Source: Pseudomonas neuropathica (GTDB lineage Bacteria; Pseudomonadota; Gammaproteobacteria; Pseudomonadales; Pseudomonadaceae). Taken from it: DNA of 64,000 nucleotides. The position numbers and the translations under genes were made by a program. Positions 51,381-60,186 of this stretch are shown here, one piece after another (position 1 is the first letter of the stretch; every line of letters starts with the position of its first letter). A model generated the notes under the pieces. It made no database searches and was not told the origin of the DNA. It saw only the letters and a list, made by a program, of their open reading frames with translations. Location of the stretch: NCBI RefSeq assembly GCF_015461835.1, contig NZ_JACOPX010000012.1, forward strand, positions 69,768-133,767, given 5' to 3'.

Positions 51381-52491
51381 AACCCAGTACCTCCACCCGT
51401 TGCGCCCAAGGCGTGGCGCGTTCACGCAGTTGCTCGGCGCTGAACGAAGAGCCGCTCACCGCCAGCAACAATTGCCCCAGCGCATGCCCCTGTATCCGTT
51501 CGACGCCGCCCTGAAGCAGCTTCACCCGGCCACCCAATGCAGCGAACAGTGCCGCCAGATCCGGCTCGTCACTGGCGCTGCCGGTGAACTGCAAACGCAG
51601 CACCACAGCGGCGTCGGAGGACGGCGCTTGAGCTTGCAAACGACTCCGCAGTTCTTCCGGCAACGCGTGTTGCAGCGGCGCGAGCAAGGTCTGGCTGACC
51701 TCGTGCTGCGGATTGCCGAACACTTCCCAGACCGGGCCTTGCTCAACCACCCGGCCATGCTCCAGCACGACGACGCGGGCGCAGATTTCGCGAATCACAG
51801 CCATCTCATGGGTAATCAATATGATGGTCAGGCCCAGGCGTTGGTTGATCTCGCGCAGCAGGCCGAGGATCGATTGCGTGGTTTCCGGATCAAGGGCCGA
51901 AGTCGCTTCGTCGCAGAGCAGAATGTCCGGGTCATGCACCAGCGCACGGGCGATGCCGACGCGTTGTTTCTGCCCGCCGGAAAGCTGCGCCGGATAAGCC
52001 TTGTGCTTGCTTTGCAGACCGACCAGTTCGAGCAATTCGCGGACTTTTTTGTCGCGCTGCTCTTTTGGCACGCCCGCGACTTTCAGCGGCAATTCGACAT
52101 TCTGCCAAACGGTCTTGGCCGACATCAGATTGAAGTGCTGGAAGATCATGCCGATGCGCCGGCGCAAAGCGACGAGACGGTCTTCATCGAATTCGCCGAT
52201 GTCGACCTGATCGATCAGCACGCGCCCGGACGTCGGCTGTTCCAGACGGTTGATCGTACGAATCAGCGACGACTTACCAGCGCCGCTACGGCCGATGATG
52301 CCGAACACTTCCCCGCGCTGAATTGCCAGATCGATGCCCTGCAAAGCCGCAACCGGGCCTTGTCGACCGTTGTAGGTTTTGCCCAGACCGATGAAGCGTA
52401 CGTGGGCGCGATTCAGCTCAGGGTGCAGCTCGGTTTTTTCAGCATTGTGTGGCTCTGGAATTCCCAGTCGCCGTTGGATCGCGGCCGTCAT
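51370..52491 (-). CDS. metN: Methionine ABC transporter ATPase MetN
   Basis: The 373-residue ATPase has GRSGAGKSSLIR (Walker A), LSGGQKQRVGIA, ILLCDEATSALDPETT and ITHEMAVIREI. A C-terminal NIL-type regulatory region (about residues 275-373) allows feedback by internal substrate in MetN proteins. I use the ATG at 52491 (MTAAIQRRLG), two bases after the metQ stop; an upstream TTG overlapping metQ is less likely. Confidence 0.94.
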   Translation of the reverse strand: MTAAIQRRLGIPEPHNAEKTELHPELNRAHVRFIGLGKTYNGRQGPVAALQGIDLAIQRGEVFGIIGRSGAGKSSLIRTINRLEQPTSGRVLIDQVDIGEFDEDRLVALRRRIGMIFQHFNLMSAKTVWQNVELPLKVAGVPKEQRDKKVRELLELVGLQSKHKAYPAQLSGGQKQRVGIARALVHDPDILLCDEATSALDPETTQSILGLLREINQRLGLTIILITHEMAVIREICARVVVLEHGRVVEQGPVWEVFGNPQHEVSQTLLAPLQHALPEELRSRLQAQAPSSDAAVVLRLQFTGSASDEPDLAALFAALGGRVKLLQGGVERIQGHALGQLLLAVSGSSFSAEQLRERATPWAQRVEVLGYVV

Positions 52492-52493
52492 GC

Positions 52494-53303
52494 TCAGCTT
52501 TCCCAACCGGCTTGATAGAGCTTGCCGTGAGCTTTATCCAGCGCAGCGCGAACGGCTGGCGAGTGCTGGTAGATGTCGACGAATTTGATCAGGCGCGGGT
52601 CGGTTTTGCTCTTCGGCTGAATAACAAACTGGATCACGTATTCCTTGTGGTCGAGACCGTCGAACAGCAGCGCCGAACCGGCATCGAAGGTCTTCGCCAG
52701 ACGAATGTAGGCCGGGTAGCCCTGGACCAGATCGGCGTCGTCATAGGCGCGCACCAATTGCACGGCTTCGACCTGGAGGATTTTGATTTTCTTCGGGTTG
52801 GCGATGATGTCGTCTTCGGTGGCTTTGTAGCCGACGCCCGGTTTCAGCGTGATCAAACCGGCCTTGGCCAGCAGTTGCAAACCACGGCCGCTGTTGATCG
52901 GGTCGTTGGCGATGGCGACGCTGGCGCCTTCGGGCAACTCATCGAAGCTTTTGTATTTTTTCGAGTAGAGACCGACGTTGTTGATGATCCCCGGGGCGAA
53001 CGGCACCAGATCAAAACCCGAGGCGGCTTTGGCGTTTTCGAGGAACGGAATGTGCTGGAAGTAGTTCACGTCGATGTCGCCGGCGGCGAGGCTGACGTTC
53101 GGCGCGATCCAGTCGGTGAACTCCACCAGCTCGACTTTCAAGCCTTGTTTTGAGGCCTCTTCGACAGCGGCTTCCAGCGGGATGGCGAAGGCGGCGGTGG
53201 TGCCGATTTTCAGTGGGGCGTCGGCGGCGAACAGCGCCGAGCTGAACAGGCCGAGGGCCAGGGCCAGTGCTTTGACTGGGTGGGACAGGATTTTCTGGGG
53301 CAT
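52494..53303 (-). CDS. metQ: MetQ/NlpA-family substrate-binding protein of metNI
   Basis: The 269-residue protein has a signal peptide ending SSALFA and mature start ADAPLKIGTTAAFAIPLEAAVEEA. VEFTDWIAPNVSLAAGDIDVNYFQHIPFL is the family core. It lacks a lipobox and has no Cys or Met after the initiator. It heads metQ-metN-metI. The gene follows the flavin monooxygenase gene after a REP doublet, so it may be at the end of the sfnB operon or have its own promoter. Confidence 0.9.
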   Translation of the reverse strand: MPQKILSHPVKALALALGLFSSALFAADAPLKIGTTAAFAIPLEAAVEEASKQGLKVELVEFTDWIAPNVSLAAGDIDVNYFQHIPFLENAKAASGFDLVPFAPGIINNVGLYSKKYKSFDELPEGASVAIANDPINSGRGLQLLAKAGLITLKPGVGYKATEDDIIANPKKIKILQVEAVQLVRAYDDADLVQGYPAYIRLAKTFDAGSALLFDGLDHKEYVIQFVIQPKSKTDPRLIKFVDIYQHSPAVRAALDKAHGKLYQAGWES

Positions 53304-53351
53304 GATGGTTTTTCCAGTCAGTGCATAAGATTTGTGGTGTCTGGTCGGGCC

Positions 53352-53419
53352 TCTTCGCGAGCAAGCTCGCTCCCACAGGGAAATGCATTCCAAATGTGGG
53401 AGCGAGCTTGCTCGCGAAG
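53352..53419. repeat. REP doublet, GGGAGCGAGCTTGCTCGCG class (short spacer)
   Basis: CTTCGCGAGCAAGCTCGCTC and its inverse flank AGGGAAATGCATTCCAAA, itself a small dyad. It divides the monooxygenase from metQ, both on the minus strand, and may set different mRNA levels. Confidence 0.92.
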
Positions 53420-53422
53420 CTT

Positions 53423-54781
53423 TTAATGCCGGTACGAAGAGCCGGTGTGTTGCTCCGGTAGCTGCGCCGCGCCGTGAAACAGCTTTTCGCGCAAGCTGCC
53501 GTTGTCGTACGCGGTCTTGTACGACCCACGTCGTTGCAGTTCGGGGATCACCAGCTCAATGAAATCCACATAGCTCTCCGGCGTAACAATCCGGGTCAGA
53601 TTGAACCCGTCGAGGCCGGTCTCGGCGATCCACGATTCCAGCTCATCCGCCACTTGCTCAGCCGAACCGACCACGGTGATGTAGCGGCCACCGAGGGCGT
53701 GCTGGTCGAGCAATTTGCGCCGGGTCCAGTCATTGTTCTGCAGGTTCTTGGTCGCCGATTGAATAGCGTTGCTCTTCACGTACTGGATCGGTTCGTCGAT
53801 CTCGTACTGGGAAAAGTCGATGCCGGTCGATGCGGAAAAATGCGCCACGCCGGCTTCGGCGCTGGCGTAGCTCAGATACTCGGCATGCTTGGCCCACGCG
53901 GCTTCTTCGGTCTCGCCGACAATCACGTTAAGGCCCATGAACACCTTGATGTCTTCAGGATTACGCCCGGCTTCCACGGCGCTGGCGCGAACCTTGTCGA
54001 CCTGAACCTTGGTCGATGGCTTGTTCTGACCGCTGATGAATACGCACTCGGCGTGACGCCCGGCGAACAGCAAACCGCGCTCAGAACTGCCGGCCTGGAA
54101 CAGCACTGGTGTGCGTTGTGGCGAGGGTTCGCAGAGGTGATAACCCTCGACCTGATAGAACTCGCCCTTGTGCTCGACCTTGTGCACTTTTTCCGGGTTG
54201 GCGTAGATTCGCTGCTCACGGTTATTGAGCACCGCGCCGTTTTCCCAGCTGCCTTCCCAGAGTTTGTAGAGCACTTCCAGGTACTCGTCGGCCTGATCAT
54301 AACGACGGTCATGTTCGACCTGTTCGCTGAGGCCCATGGCTTTCGCAGCGCTGTCGAGGTAACCGGTAACGATGTTCCAGCCCACCCGACCACGGCTCAA
54401 ATGATCGAGCGTCGACATGCGCCGGGCGAACAGATACGGCGGTTCGTAGGTGAGGTTGGCGGTCAGGCCGAAGCCGAGGTTTTTGGTCACTGCGGCCATC
54501 GCCGAGACCAGCAGCAACGGGTCGTTGACCGGCAACTGGATCGACTCTTTCAACGTCACGTCCACCGAGTTCTGATAGACGTCATACACGCCGACGATGT
54601 CAGCGATAAACAATCCGTCGAACAGTCCGCGCTCCAGCAGCTGCGCCAGTTCGGTCCAGTATTCAATGGTGTTGTAGCGCGTCGAGGTGTCGCGCGGATG
54701 CGTCCACAGGCCATGGTTGATGTGGCCGATGCAGTTCATGTTGAACGCATTGAGCAGAATCTTCTTTTTCACGGCGCTCAT
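53423..54781 (-). CDS. FMN-dependent monooxygenase, NtaA/SnaA/DszA type
   Basis: The 452-residue luciferase-like enzyme begins KKKILLNAFNMNCIGHINHGLWTHPRD. It has GRVGWNIVTGYLDSAAKAMGL, the FMN region typical of the DszA/NtaA subfamily, and PVLFQAGSSERGLLFAGRHAE. Members use reduced flavin from a separate reductase to cleave C-S or C-N bonds, for example in sulfones. The sulfur-island context favours a sulfone or sulfonate substrate. No flavin reductase gene is adjacent. Its ATG overlaps the upstream SfnB stop by one base. Confidence 0.88.
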   Translation of the reverse strand: MSAVKKKILLNAFNMNCIGHINHGLWTHPRDTSTRYNTIEYWTELAQLLERGLFDGLFIADIVGVYDVYQNSVDVTLKESIQLPVNDPLLLVSAMAAVTKNLGFGLTANLTYEPPYLFARRMSTLDHLSRGRVGWNIVTGYLDSAAKAMGLSEQVEHDRRYDQADEYLEVLYKLWEGSWENGAVLNNREQRIYANPEKVHKVEHKGEFYQVEGYHLCEPSPQRTPVLFQAGSSERGLLFAGRHAECVFISGQNKPSTKVQVDKVRASAVEAGRNPEDIKVFMGLNVIVGETEEAAWAKHAEYLSYASAEAGVAHFSASTGIDFSQYEIDEPIQYVKSNAIQSATKNLQNNDWTRRKLLDQHALGGRYITVVGSAEQVADELESWIAETGLDGFNLTRIVTPESYVDFIELVIPELQRRGSYKTAYDNGSLREKLFHGAAQLPEQHTGSSYRH

Positions 54782-55974
54782 CAGATCGTCCCTCGCAATG
54801 GAGGGTTTTCATCGTTGAGGTAGTAGTTGCCCACCGCGTGGTATTTCCAGCGCACCGGGTCGTGCAAGGTGTGCACGCGGGCGTTGCGCCAGTGGCGGTC
54901 GAGGCCGTGTTCGATCAGGGTCGCCTGGCTGCCGGCCAGTTCGAATAGCGTGCTGCCGGCGGCCAAAGAGATTTCAGTGCTGATCGCCCGTGCTTCGGCG
55001 ACGGCAATCGAAGCGGCAGCGACGGTTTCTGCACTGGTCTCGGCTTGCGCTGCGTCGAGGAATTCGCCGGCACGTTCGAGCAAGGCTTCGGTAGCGTGCA
55101 GGCGAATGCTCAAGTGGCCGAAGCTTTTCAGCGTCAATGGATCTTCAGTGGCTTTGTCGTTGCCGGAGTCGATCCACGGCCGGGTCTTGCTGCGCACAAA
55201 GTGCAGGGCGTCTTCGTAAGCGGCGCGGGCGATGCCGGTGTCGATGGCGGCGTGAAGGATCTGCGCCAGCGGGCCGACGGTGGTTGGACGTTCAAAGGCG
55301 CTTTGAAACGGCAGCACGTCTTCAGCCGCGACGTACACGTCTTCGAACACCACCGAACCGCTGCCGGTGGTGCGCTGGCCGAAGCCGCTCCAGTCGTCGA
55401 TCACGGTCAGGCCTTTGCTGTCACGCGGGACGAAGGCAAGTTGCTGCACACCGTTTTCATCGACAACGGAAGTCGGAATGCGCTGGGCATAAATCGCGCC
55501 GGTCGCATAGAACTTGCGGCCATTGATGCGATAGCCGTCACCGTCGCGCTTGAGGCTGGTGACGCGGTCGTGGGCGGTTTTTGTACCCAGTTCCGCCAAG
55601 GCGTTGCCGAAGCGTTGCCCGGCCAGCACTTCGGCATAAAGCCGTTGTTTCTGCTGGTGACTGCCGTTAACCCGCAGCACTTCCAGCGCGTAAAAATGAT
55701 TTTGCGGAATCTGCCCGAGCGAGCCGTCGGCTTGAGCGATCAGCGCGATGACTTTGGCCAACGTTACGTTGGACACGCCAGCGCCGCCGTATTCCTTCGG
55801 TACGCTGATGCCCCACAGACCCGAGCGGGAAAACACGTCGAGTTCCGGCAGAGGCAGGCGGCGTTCACGGTCGCGCAGGGCGCTGTCGCGTTTGAAATCT
55901 TCGGCCAGGTCGCTGGCGACGATCAGGGCTTGCTCATCGCTGGTGATGACCGCGACGTGATGGGAAAAAGTCAT
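54781..55974 (-). CDS. SfnB-family sulfur-acquisition oxidoreductase (acyl-CoA dehydrogenase fold), copy 1
   Basis: This 397-residue flavoprotein is related to acyl-CoA dehydrogenases and DszC. ISVPKEYGGAGVSNVTLAKVIALIAQADGSLGQIPQNHF is the N-terminal signature; DDWSGFGQRTTGSGSVVFEDVYV and LDRHWRNARVHTLHDPVRWKYHAVG are strong SfnB-group motifs. These enzymes are made under sulfur limitation and are thought to oxidise organosulfur compounds with reduced flavin. The protein has no cysteine and no internal methionine in 397 residues. GGAGAAACCT precedes the ATG. It shares long blocks with the next SfnB. Confidence 0.9.
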   Translation of the reverse strand: MTFSHHVAVITSDEQALIVASDLAEDFKRDSALRDRERRLPLPELDVFSRSGLWGISVPKEYGGAGVSNVTLAKVIALIAQADGSLGQIPQNHFYALEVLRVNGSHQQKQRLYAEVLAGQRFGNALAELGTKTAHDRVTSLKRDGDGYRINGRKFYATGAIYAQRIPTSVVDENGVQQLAFVPRDSKGLTVIDDWSGFGQRTTGSGSVVFEDVYVAAEDVLPFQSAFERPTTVGPLAQILHAAIDTGIARAAYEDALHFVRSKTRPWIDSGNDKATEDPLTLKSFGHLSIRLHATEALLERAGEFLDAAQAETSAETVAAASIAVAEARAISTEISLAAGSTLFELAGSQATLIEHGLDRHWRNARVHTLHDPVRWKYHAVGNYYLNDENPPLRGTI

Positions 55975-55999
55975 AGGTTTCTCCAGATGTCTGGTCGTC

Positions 56000-57241
56000 T
56001 CAGATCCAGGAATGGCGAGCAGGCAAAGTGCCGTTGAGGCGATAGGCACCGACCGCGTGATATTTCCAGCGCACCGGATCGTGCAACGTGTGCACGCGGG
56101 CGTTGCGCCAGTGACGGTCGAGGTTGAATTCGGCGAGGGTGGCGCGGCTGCCGGCCAGTTCGAAAAGCTTTTCACTGGCCAGCAGCGAGATCTCGGTGGT
56201 CAGCACTTTCGCCTCCGCCACGGCGATAGAAGCGCGTGCGGCGGACTCGGCGGTGATCGGCGCGGCGTGCACTTGATCGAGCACTTTGCCGGCCTTGCGC
56301 AGCAGCGCTTCGGCGGCGTGCAGTTCGATTTTCAGTTTGCCGATGTCGGCGATCACATAGAGGTCATCGCTGGCGCGCTCAACCTTGGCGTCGATCCACG
56401 GCCGTGCGCGGGTTCTGACGAACTCAATGGCGTCGTCTATGGCGCCACGGGCAATGCCGGCGTCGATGGCGGCTTGAATCAGCTGCGACACCGCGCCTTG
56501 TGTGTTCGGGGCTTCGTTGATTTTCCAATTGTCGACCACCAGGCTCGACTCGACACGCACGTTGTTCAGCAGAATCGTGCCGCTGGCGGTGGTGCGCTGA
56601 CCGAAGCCCGACCAGTCATCAACGATGCGTAAACCCGGTGTGCCGCGACGAACGAAGGCCAGCACTTGCTTGCCGTCATCGTTGAGCGCCTTGACCGCAA
56701 CCCAGTGCGCAAACAGCGCGCCAGTGGAGTAAAACTTCTGGCCATTGATCACGAAATCATCGCCATCAGCGGTGATCCGCGCTTTCAGTTCCAGGGTGTT
56801 TTTGGTGCCCCGCTCAGGACCGGCATTGCCGATGCGCCAGCCTTCCAGAACACTTTGGAACAGCTGCTTTTTCTGCTCCTCGGTCGCGCTGCCGAGCACC
56901 AGATTGATGATGCCGAACTGGTTCTGAGGGATCTGCCCCAACGCCGGGTCGGCGGCGGAAATGATCGCGAACACCTCGGCCAGGGTGACGAAAGAAACCT
57001 GCGGGCCACCGTATTCGCGCGGGATGGCGATGCTGCCTAATCCGCTGCGGGTGAACTGTTCGATTTCCGACCACGGCAGCTTGCGCTGACGGTCGCGTTT
57101 GGCCGCCTGCACGCGGGCGACTTGCGCCAGTTCATGGGCAGCCTTGATGGCCTGGGCGTCGTTGCGCAAGACCTGCGCAGGCAACAACAACGGGGCGATG
57201 TCCAGATCCGACTGGACGTTTGCATCTGCCAGACTGGACAT
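56000..57241 (-). CDS. SfnB-family sulfur-acquisition oxidoreductase, copy 2
   Basis: The 413-residue paralogue of the previous gene has matching motifs IAIPREYGGPQVSFVTLAEVFAIISAADPALGQIPQNQF, IVDDWSGFGQRTTASGT and HWRNARVHTLHDPVRWKYHAVGAYRLNG. It too has no cysteine and no internal methionine. It is first in a run with the second SfnB and the DszA-type monooxygenase, so the three could oxidise one sulfur substrate in steps, as DszC and DszA do. The start ATG overlaps the stop of a small leader ORF (TGATG), which suggests coupled translation. Confidence 0.9.
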   Translation of the reverse strand: MSSLADANVQSDLDIAPLLLPAQVLRNDAQAIKAAHELAQVARVQAAKRDRQRKLPWSEIEQFTRSGLGSIAIPREYGGPQVSFVTLAEVFAIISAADPALGQIPQNQFGIINLVLGSATEEQKKQLFQSVLEGWRIGNAGPERGTKNTLELKARITADGDDFVINGQKFYSTGALFAHWVAVKALNDDGKQVLAFVRRGTPGLRIVDDWSGFGQRTTASGTILLNNVRVESSLVVDNWKINEAPNTQGAVSQLIQAAIDAGIARGAIDDAIEFVRTRARPWIDAKVERASDDLYVIADIGKLKIELHAAEALLRKAGKVLDQVHAAPITAESAARASIAVAEAKVLTTEISLLASEKLFELAGSRATLAEFNLDRHWRNARVHTLHDPVRWKYHAVGAYRLNGTLPARHSWI

Positions 57242-57309
57242 CAGTGCCGCTCCTTGGCTGCACGCAATGCCCTGGCGATCTGCACTGGGGTGATTGTGTT
57301 CCGGACCAT
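57241..57309 (-). CDS. Leader ORF of 22 residues coupled to sfnB
   Basis: Reading on the minus strand, an ATG at 57309 preceded by GTGAGGTAGG opens MVRNTITPVQIARALRAAKE, ending RH. Its TGA overlaps the sfnB ATG by one base. An in-frame ATG at 57330 would extend it to 29 residues. It lies directly downstream of a terminator-like hairpin. The peptide is basic and probably helical. I know of no family. The exact coupling and ribosome site make chance less likely. Confidence 0.55.
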   Translation of the reverse strand: MVRNTITPVQIARALRAAKERH

Positions 57310-57331
57310 ACTACCTACCTCACATCTCATG

Positions 57332-57354
57332 AAAAACGCCGCAAATGTGCGGCG
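57332..57354 (-). terminator. Terminator-like hairpin in the sfnB operon leader
   Basis: On the minus strand, CGCCGCA and TGCGGCG make a 7-bp stem around a 4-base loop, followed at once by TTTTT. It lies about 95 bases before sfnB and just before the leader ORF. It could attenuate the operon, or end a transcript from upstream. Confidence 0.6.
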
Positions 57355-57490
57355 AACGAATGAATGTCCGGTGGTCCGGTTTATATACCCTAAACGTGTA
57401 TAAATATTAAATAAACTAACTTTTAGGAATATGCATAGAAGAGGTGATGATCGGGTTGGTTAAGAATTTTTTTTCGGCTGGAATGATCCG

Positions 57491-57518
57491 GTGGCGAGGG
57501 CGCTTGCTCTCTCGCCAC
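57491..57518. repeat. Single REP-like hairpin GTGGCGAG...CTCGCCAC
   Basis: A perfect 8-bp stem with the 12-base loop GGCGCTTGCTCT lies just after the stop of the unknown gene at 57532 (minus strand). It resembles a half REP unit. With the AT-rich 57355-57490, it fills the gap to the sfnB leader. Confidence 0.75.
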
Positions 57519-57531
57519 AGGGGCATTGTGT

Positions 57532-58296
57532 TCAGGGCTTGCGGGATTCGGCGGCTTTGAGTTCGGGCCTGAGCGGGACTTTCAGATAAGGATTTGCACA
57601 GCCGATTTTCAAGGTGCGGGGCGGTGCCCAGCGGGAGTTGTTGCCGACCCGATCGAGAATGCAATACGTCACGTCCAGGCGCAGATCCTCGCCTGCTTCG
57701 ACGATCACCGACGGCGGTACCCAGACTCGAATCGGTAACCCGATATCTGCGGCGGTGACCGGTGCCAGATCCATGCGCACGTCACCCCAGCGCAAGGTGA
57801 TGGCGTCATCCTCGGCCATGTTCAGATACGGCTCGATGGTCAGCGGCACACCGCGTTTGATCTGGTTCGGATTGACGCCCTGACGGCGTATGGCGTCGGG
57901 GATGGCCACCGGGGCCAGTTGCTGATTTTCGTCTGCGCTCAGCGCCGTGGGTTGCCCGCCAGGGCAGTCCAGTTTGACCTGTACGCGCGTCGCCGCCGAA
58001 AACGCCGGCCCCTGACCGACCTGCATCACCCGGTAGTGGATGCGCGCGGTGCCGTTGGCGATGAAACTTTCCGGCACTCGCAGGCTGACAGTTGTGCCGA
58101 CGTCATCCGCCGTCAGCACTTTGGAAGCGACATAGCATTTGTTCCAGAACAGCTCGATGAGATCGCCGCTGTCCATATCAGGGTAGGGCGACACCTCGAT
58201 CAAGAGGTGTGCGGCGGCAGCCAGATTGATGCCGGTTTTTTGCGCTGGCGCGAGGGTCGGCGCTGCCATTTCGGGGGTATGCGAAGTGCGGGTCAT
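57532..58296 (-). CDS. Unknown protein with two tandem beta-sandwich-like repeats
   Basis: I do not recognise a named family. The 254-residue protein has no signal peptide or membrane helix. Two repeats of about 85 residues are visible: GDLIELFWNK...LTADDVGTTVSLRVPESFIANG.ARIHYRV and DDAITLRWGD...VTAADIGLPIRVWVPPSVIVEAGEDLRLDVTY. The layout suggests two Ig-like domains, as in Pseudomonas proteins of unknown, possibly contact-related, role. It has normal Cys and Met content, unlike its sulfur-regulon neighbours, so it is probably not part of that response. GGAGAGAAA precedes the ATG. Confidence 0.75.
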   Translation of the reverse strand: MTRTSHTPEMAAPTLAPAQKTGINLAAAAHLLIEVSPYPDMDSGDLIELFWNKCYVASKVLTADDVGTTVSLRVPESFIANGTARIHYRVMQVGQGPAFSAATRVQVKLDCPGGQPTALSADENQQLAPVAIPDAIRRQGVNPNQIKRGVPLTIEPYLNMAEDDAITLRWGDVRMDLAPVTAADIGLPIRVWVPPSVIVEAGEDLRLDVTYCILDRVGNNSRWAPPRTLKIGCANPYLKVPLRPELKAAESRKP

Positions 58297-58766
58297 CGAT
58301 TTCTCTCCTTGAAGCCTTGCAGCGAAGTCCGTTTCTGAAAGAACAAAAAGCGTGAATAAACTGGCAATAAAGCTTTGGGCTTTTATTCAAGTTGAAGACG
58401 GGGTGGTTAAACTAGTTGATGCCGGTTGCCGACTAGATAAGAGTCTGCGGGATGGGGTGTCAATAGACGATATTAGTTAATCCGTGAATTACGAATTAAT
58501 CAGAAGTTTCCTACGTCGTTGCGGCCATATGCCTAGGTGGTCAAGCGAAATTAACCACGGGGCACAGGGCTTTCTCGGCGTTTTATGCGCGGATTTATTT
58601 GAGCACTATCATTTGATGTGGCATGGAAGGAGGCGGGTGTTATCTGTTGCAGAACATATATATGTACTGTTAGGGATATGTTTTGTTTGAGAGGGGCTGA
58701 AGCAGGTAGAAGTTTTATAAAGGGGACTTCCATCCGTGGAAGTTATCGGTGACGCAATAAAAGTTC
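58297..58766. other. AT-rich gene-poor region
   Basis: About 470 bp with lower G+C than the surroundings. A 68-codon frame at 58484-58690 lacks a ribosome site and Pseudomonas codon bias, so I do not call it. A hairpin ACTTCCA/TGGAAGT at 58726-58743 could end the tcyN transcript from the right. The composition suggests old foreign or decayed DNA. Confidence 0.6.
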
Positions 58767-59516
58767 TCAGGCGTGATTCAGAAACTTGCTGAGAAACTGT
58801 TTAGTACGTTCTTCTTTCGGGTTGGCAAACAATGCCTTCGCTTCGCCTTGTTCGACGATCACGCCTTTATCGAAAAACACCACACGGTTGGCCACGTCAC
58901 GAGCAAACCCCATCTCGTGGGTGACGATCACCATAGTGCGTTTTTCTTCAGCCAGGCCACGAATGGTCGCCAGCACTTCGCCGACCAGTTCCGGATCGAG
59001 CGCCGAAGTTGGCTCGTCGAACAGAATCACTTCCGGTTCCATCGCCAGCGCCCGGGCGATCGCTACGCGCTGTTGCTGACCACCAGAGAGACGACGCGGA
59101 TAAGCGTCTTCCTTACCGGCGAGTCCGACCTTGGCCATCAGCTTTTTGCCCAACGCAATTGCCTCGTCGCGCGGCATCTTCTTGACCACGATCGGGCCTT
59201 CGATGACGTTTTCCAGTGCGGTGCGATGGGGGAACAGGTTGAAGTTCTGGAACACGAAGCCCACATGCTGGCGCAGGTTGCGCACCAGACTTTGCTGCTG
59301 GTTCAGCGGGCGGCTGGTATCGATTTCGATATCGCCGACCTTGATCCGGCCACTGGTGGGTTGTTCAAGGAAGTTCAGGCAGCGCAGGAACGTCGTTTTC
59401 CCCGACCCGCTGGGGCCGATGATCGCGACGACTTCGCCTTCCTTGACCTCGAGGTCGATGCCGTTGAGCACGACCTGACCCTTGAATTGCTTGGTCAGTT
59501 TTTCCACGACAATCAT
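58767..59516 (-). CDS. tcyN: Cystine ABC transporter ATPase TcyN
   Basis: The 249-residue ATPase starts MIVVEKLTKQFKGQVVLNG and has GPSGSGKTTFLR, LSGGQQQRVAIARAL, VILFDEPTSALDPELV and VTHEMGFARDVANRV. It closely resembles YecC/TcyN. It is the third gene of tcyJ-tcyL-tcyN on the minus strand, starting four bases after the permease stop. It would power L-cystine uptake. Confidence 0.93.
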   Translation of the reverse strand: MIVVEKLTKQFKGQVVLNGIDLEVKEGEVVAIIGPSGSGKTTFLRCLNFLEQPTSGRIKVGDIEIDTSRPLNQQQSLVRNLRQHVGFVFQNFNLFPHRTALENVIEGPIVVKKMPRDEAIALGKKLMAKVGLAGKEDAYPRRLSGGQQQRVAIARALAMEPEVILFDEPTSALDPELVGEVLATIRGLAEEKRTMVIVTHEMGFARDVANRVVFFDKGVIVEQGEAKALFANPKEERTKQFLSKFLNHA

Positions 59517-59520
59517 GGGG

Positions 59521-60186
59521 TCAGGACTCCTGGTCGTGCCGATTGACCCGCTCTTCCAGTTTGTTCTGCAGGTGCGCGAGCACCGAGGCCAGAATCCAGT
59601 AGAGCAGTGCGGCACTAAGGTACATGGTGAAAATTTCGAAGTTACGTGCGCTGATCAACTGCGCCTGACGTAACAACTCCGGCACCTGGATAGTGGCCGC
59701 CTGTGCAGTGTCCTTGACCAGTGAAATGAAGCTGTTGCCGAGCGCCGGTAATGCCGTACGCATCGCTTGCGGCAAGATGGCCCGCCGCAGGGTTTGCGCG
59801 CGGGTCATGCCAATGCTCGCAGCGGCTTCCCACTGACCGCGTTCGATCGAGCTGATCGAAGATCGCAGGATTTCACAAATGTAGGCCGCCATGTTCAGCG
59901 AAAGGCCGATCAGGGCGGCCGGGATCGGATCGAGTTCGATCCCCACCTGTGGCAAGCCGAAATAGATCACGAACAGTTGCACCAGCAACGGCGTGCCGCG
60001 AAAAAACGACACGTAGATGCGGGCAATCCAGTTCGCCACTTTGAAGCGCGACAGACGCATCAACGCCAGGCTGAAGCCGAGCAGGAAGCCGAAGAACATG
60101 CCACCGAGGCTGAGGATGACCGTGAAGTACATGCCCTTGAGCAAAAAGGGCATGGCCTCCCGTACGATTTGGAAAGTTGCTTCCAT
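59521..60186 (-). CDS. tcyL: Cystine ABC transporter permease TcyL
   Basis: The 221-residue permease has SFFRGTPLLVQLFVIYFGLPQVGIELDPIPAALIGLSLNMAAYICEILRSSI and the loop QWEAAASIGMTRAQTLRRAILPQAMRTALP, as in YecS/TcyL. Its ATG overlaps the tcyJ stop by one base. Only one permease gene is present, so it works as a homodimer. Confidence 0.93.
   Translation of the reverse strand: MEATFQIVREAMPFLLKGMYFTVILSLGGMFFGFLLGFSLALMRLSRFKVANWIARIYVSFFRGTPLLVQLFVIYFGLPQVGIELDPIPAALIGLSLNMAAYICEILRSSISSIERGQWEAAASIGMTRAQTLRRAILPQAMRTALPALGNSFISLVKDTAQAATIQVPELLRQAQLISARNFEIFTMYLSAALLYWILASVLAHLQNKLEERVNRHDQES

Noticed and set aside
58484..58690. 68-codon ORF in the AT-rich region
   Set aside because: It has no ribosome site, non-Pseudomonas codon use and no recognisable pattern, and is probably chance.
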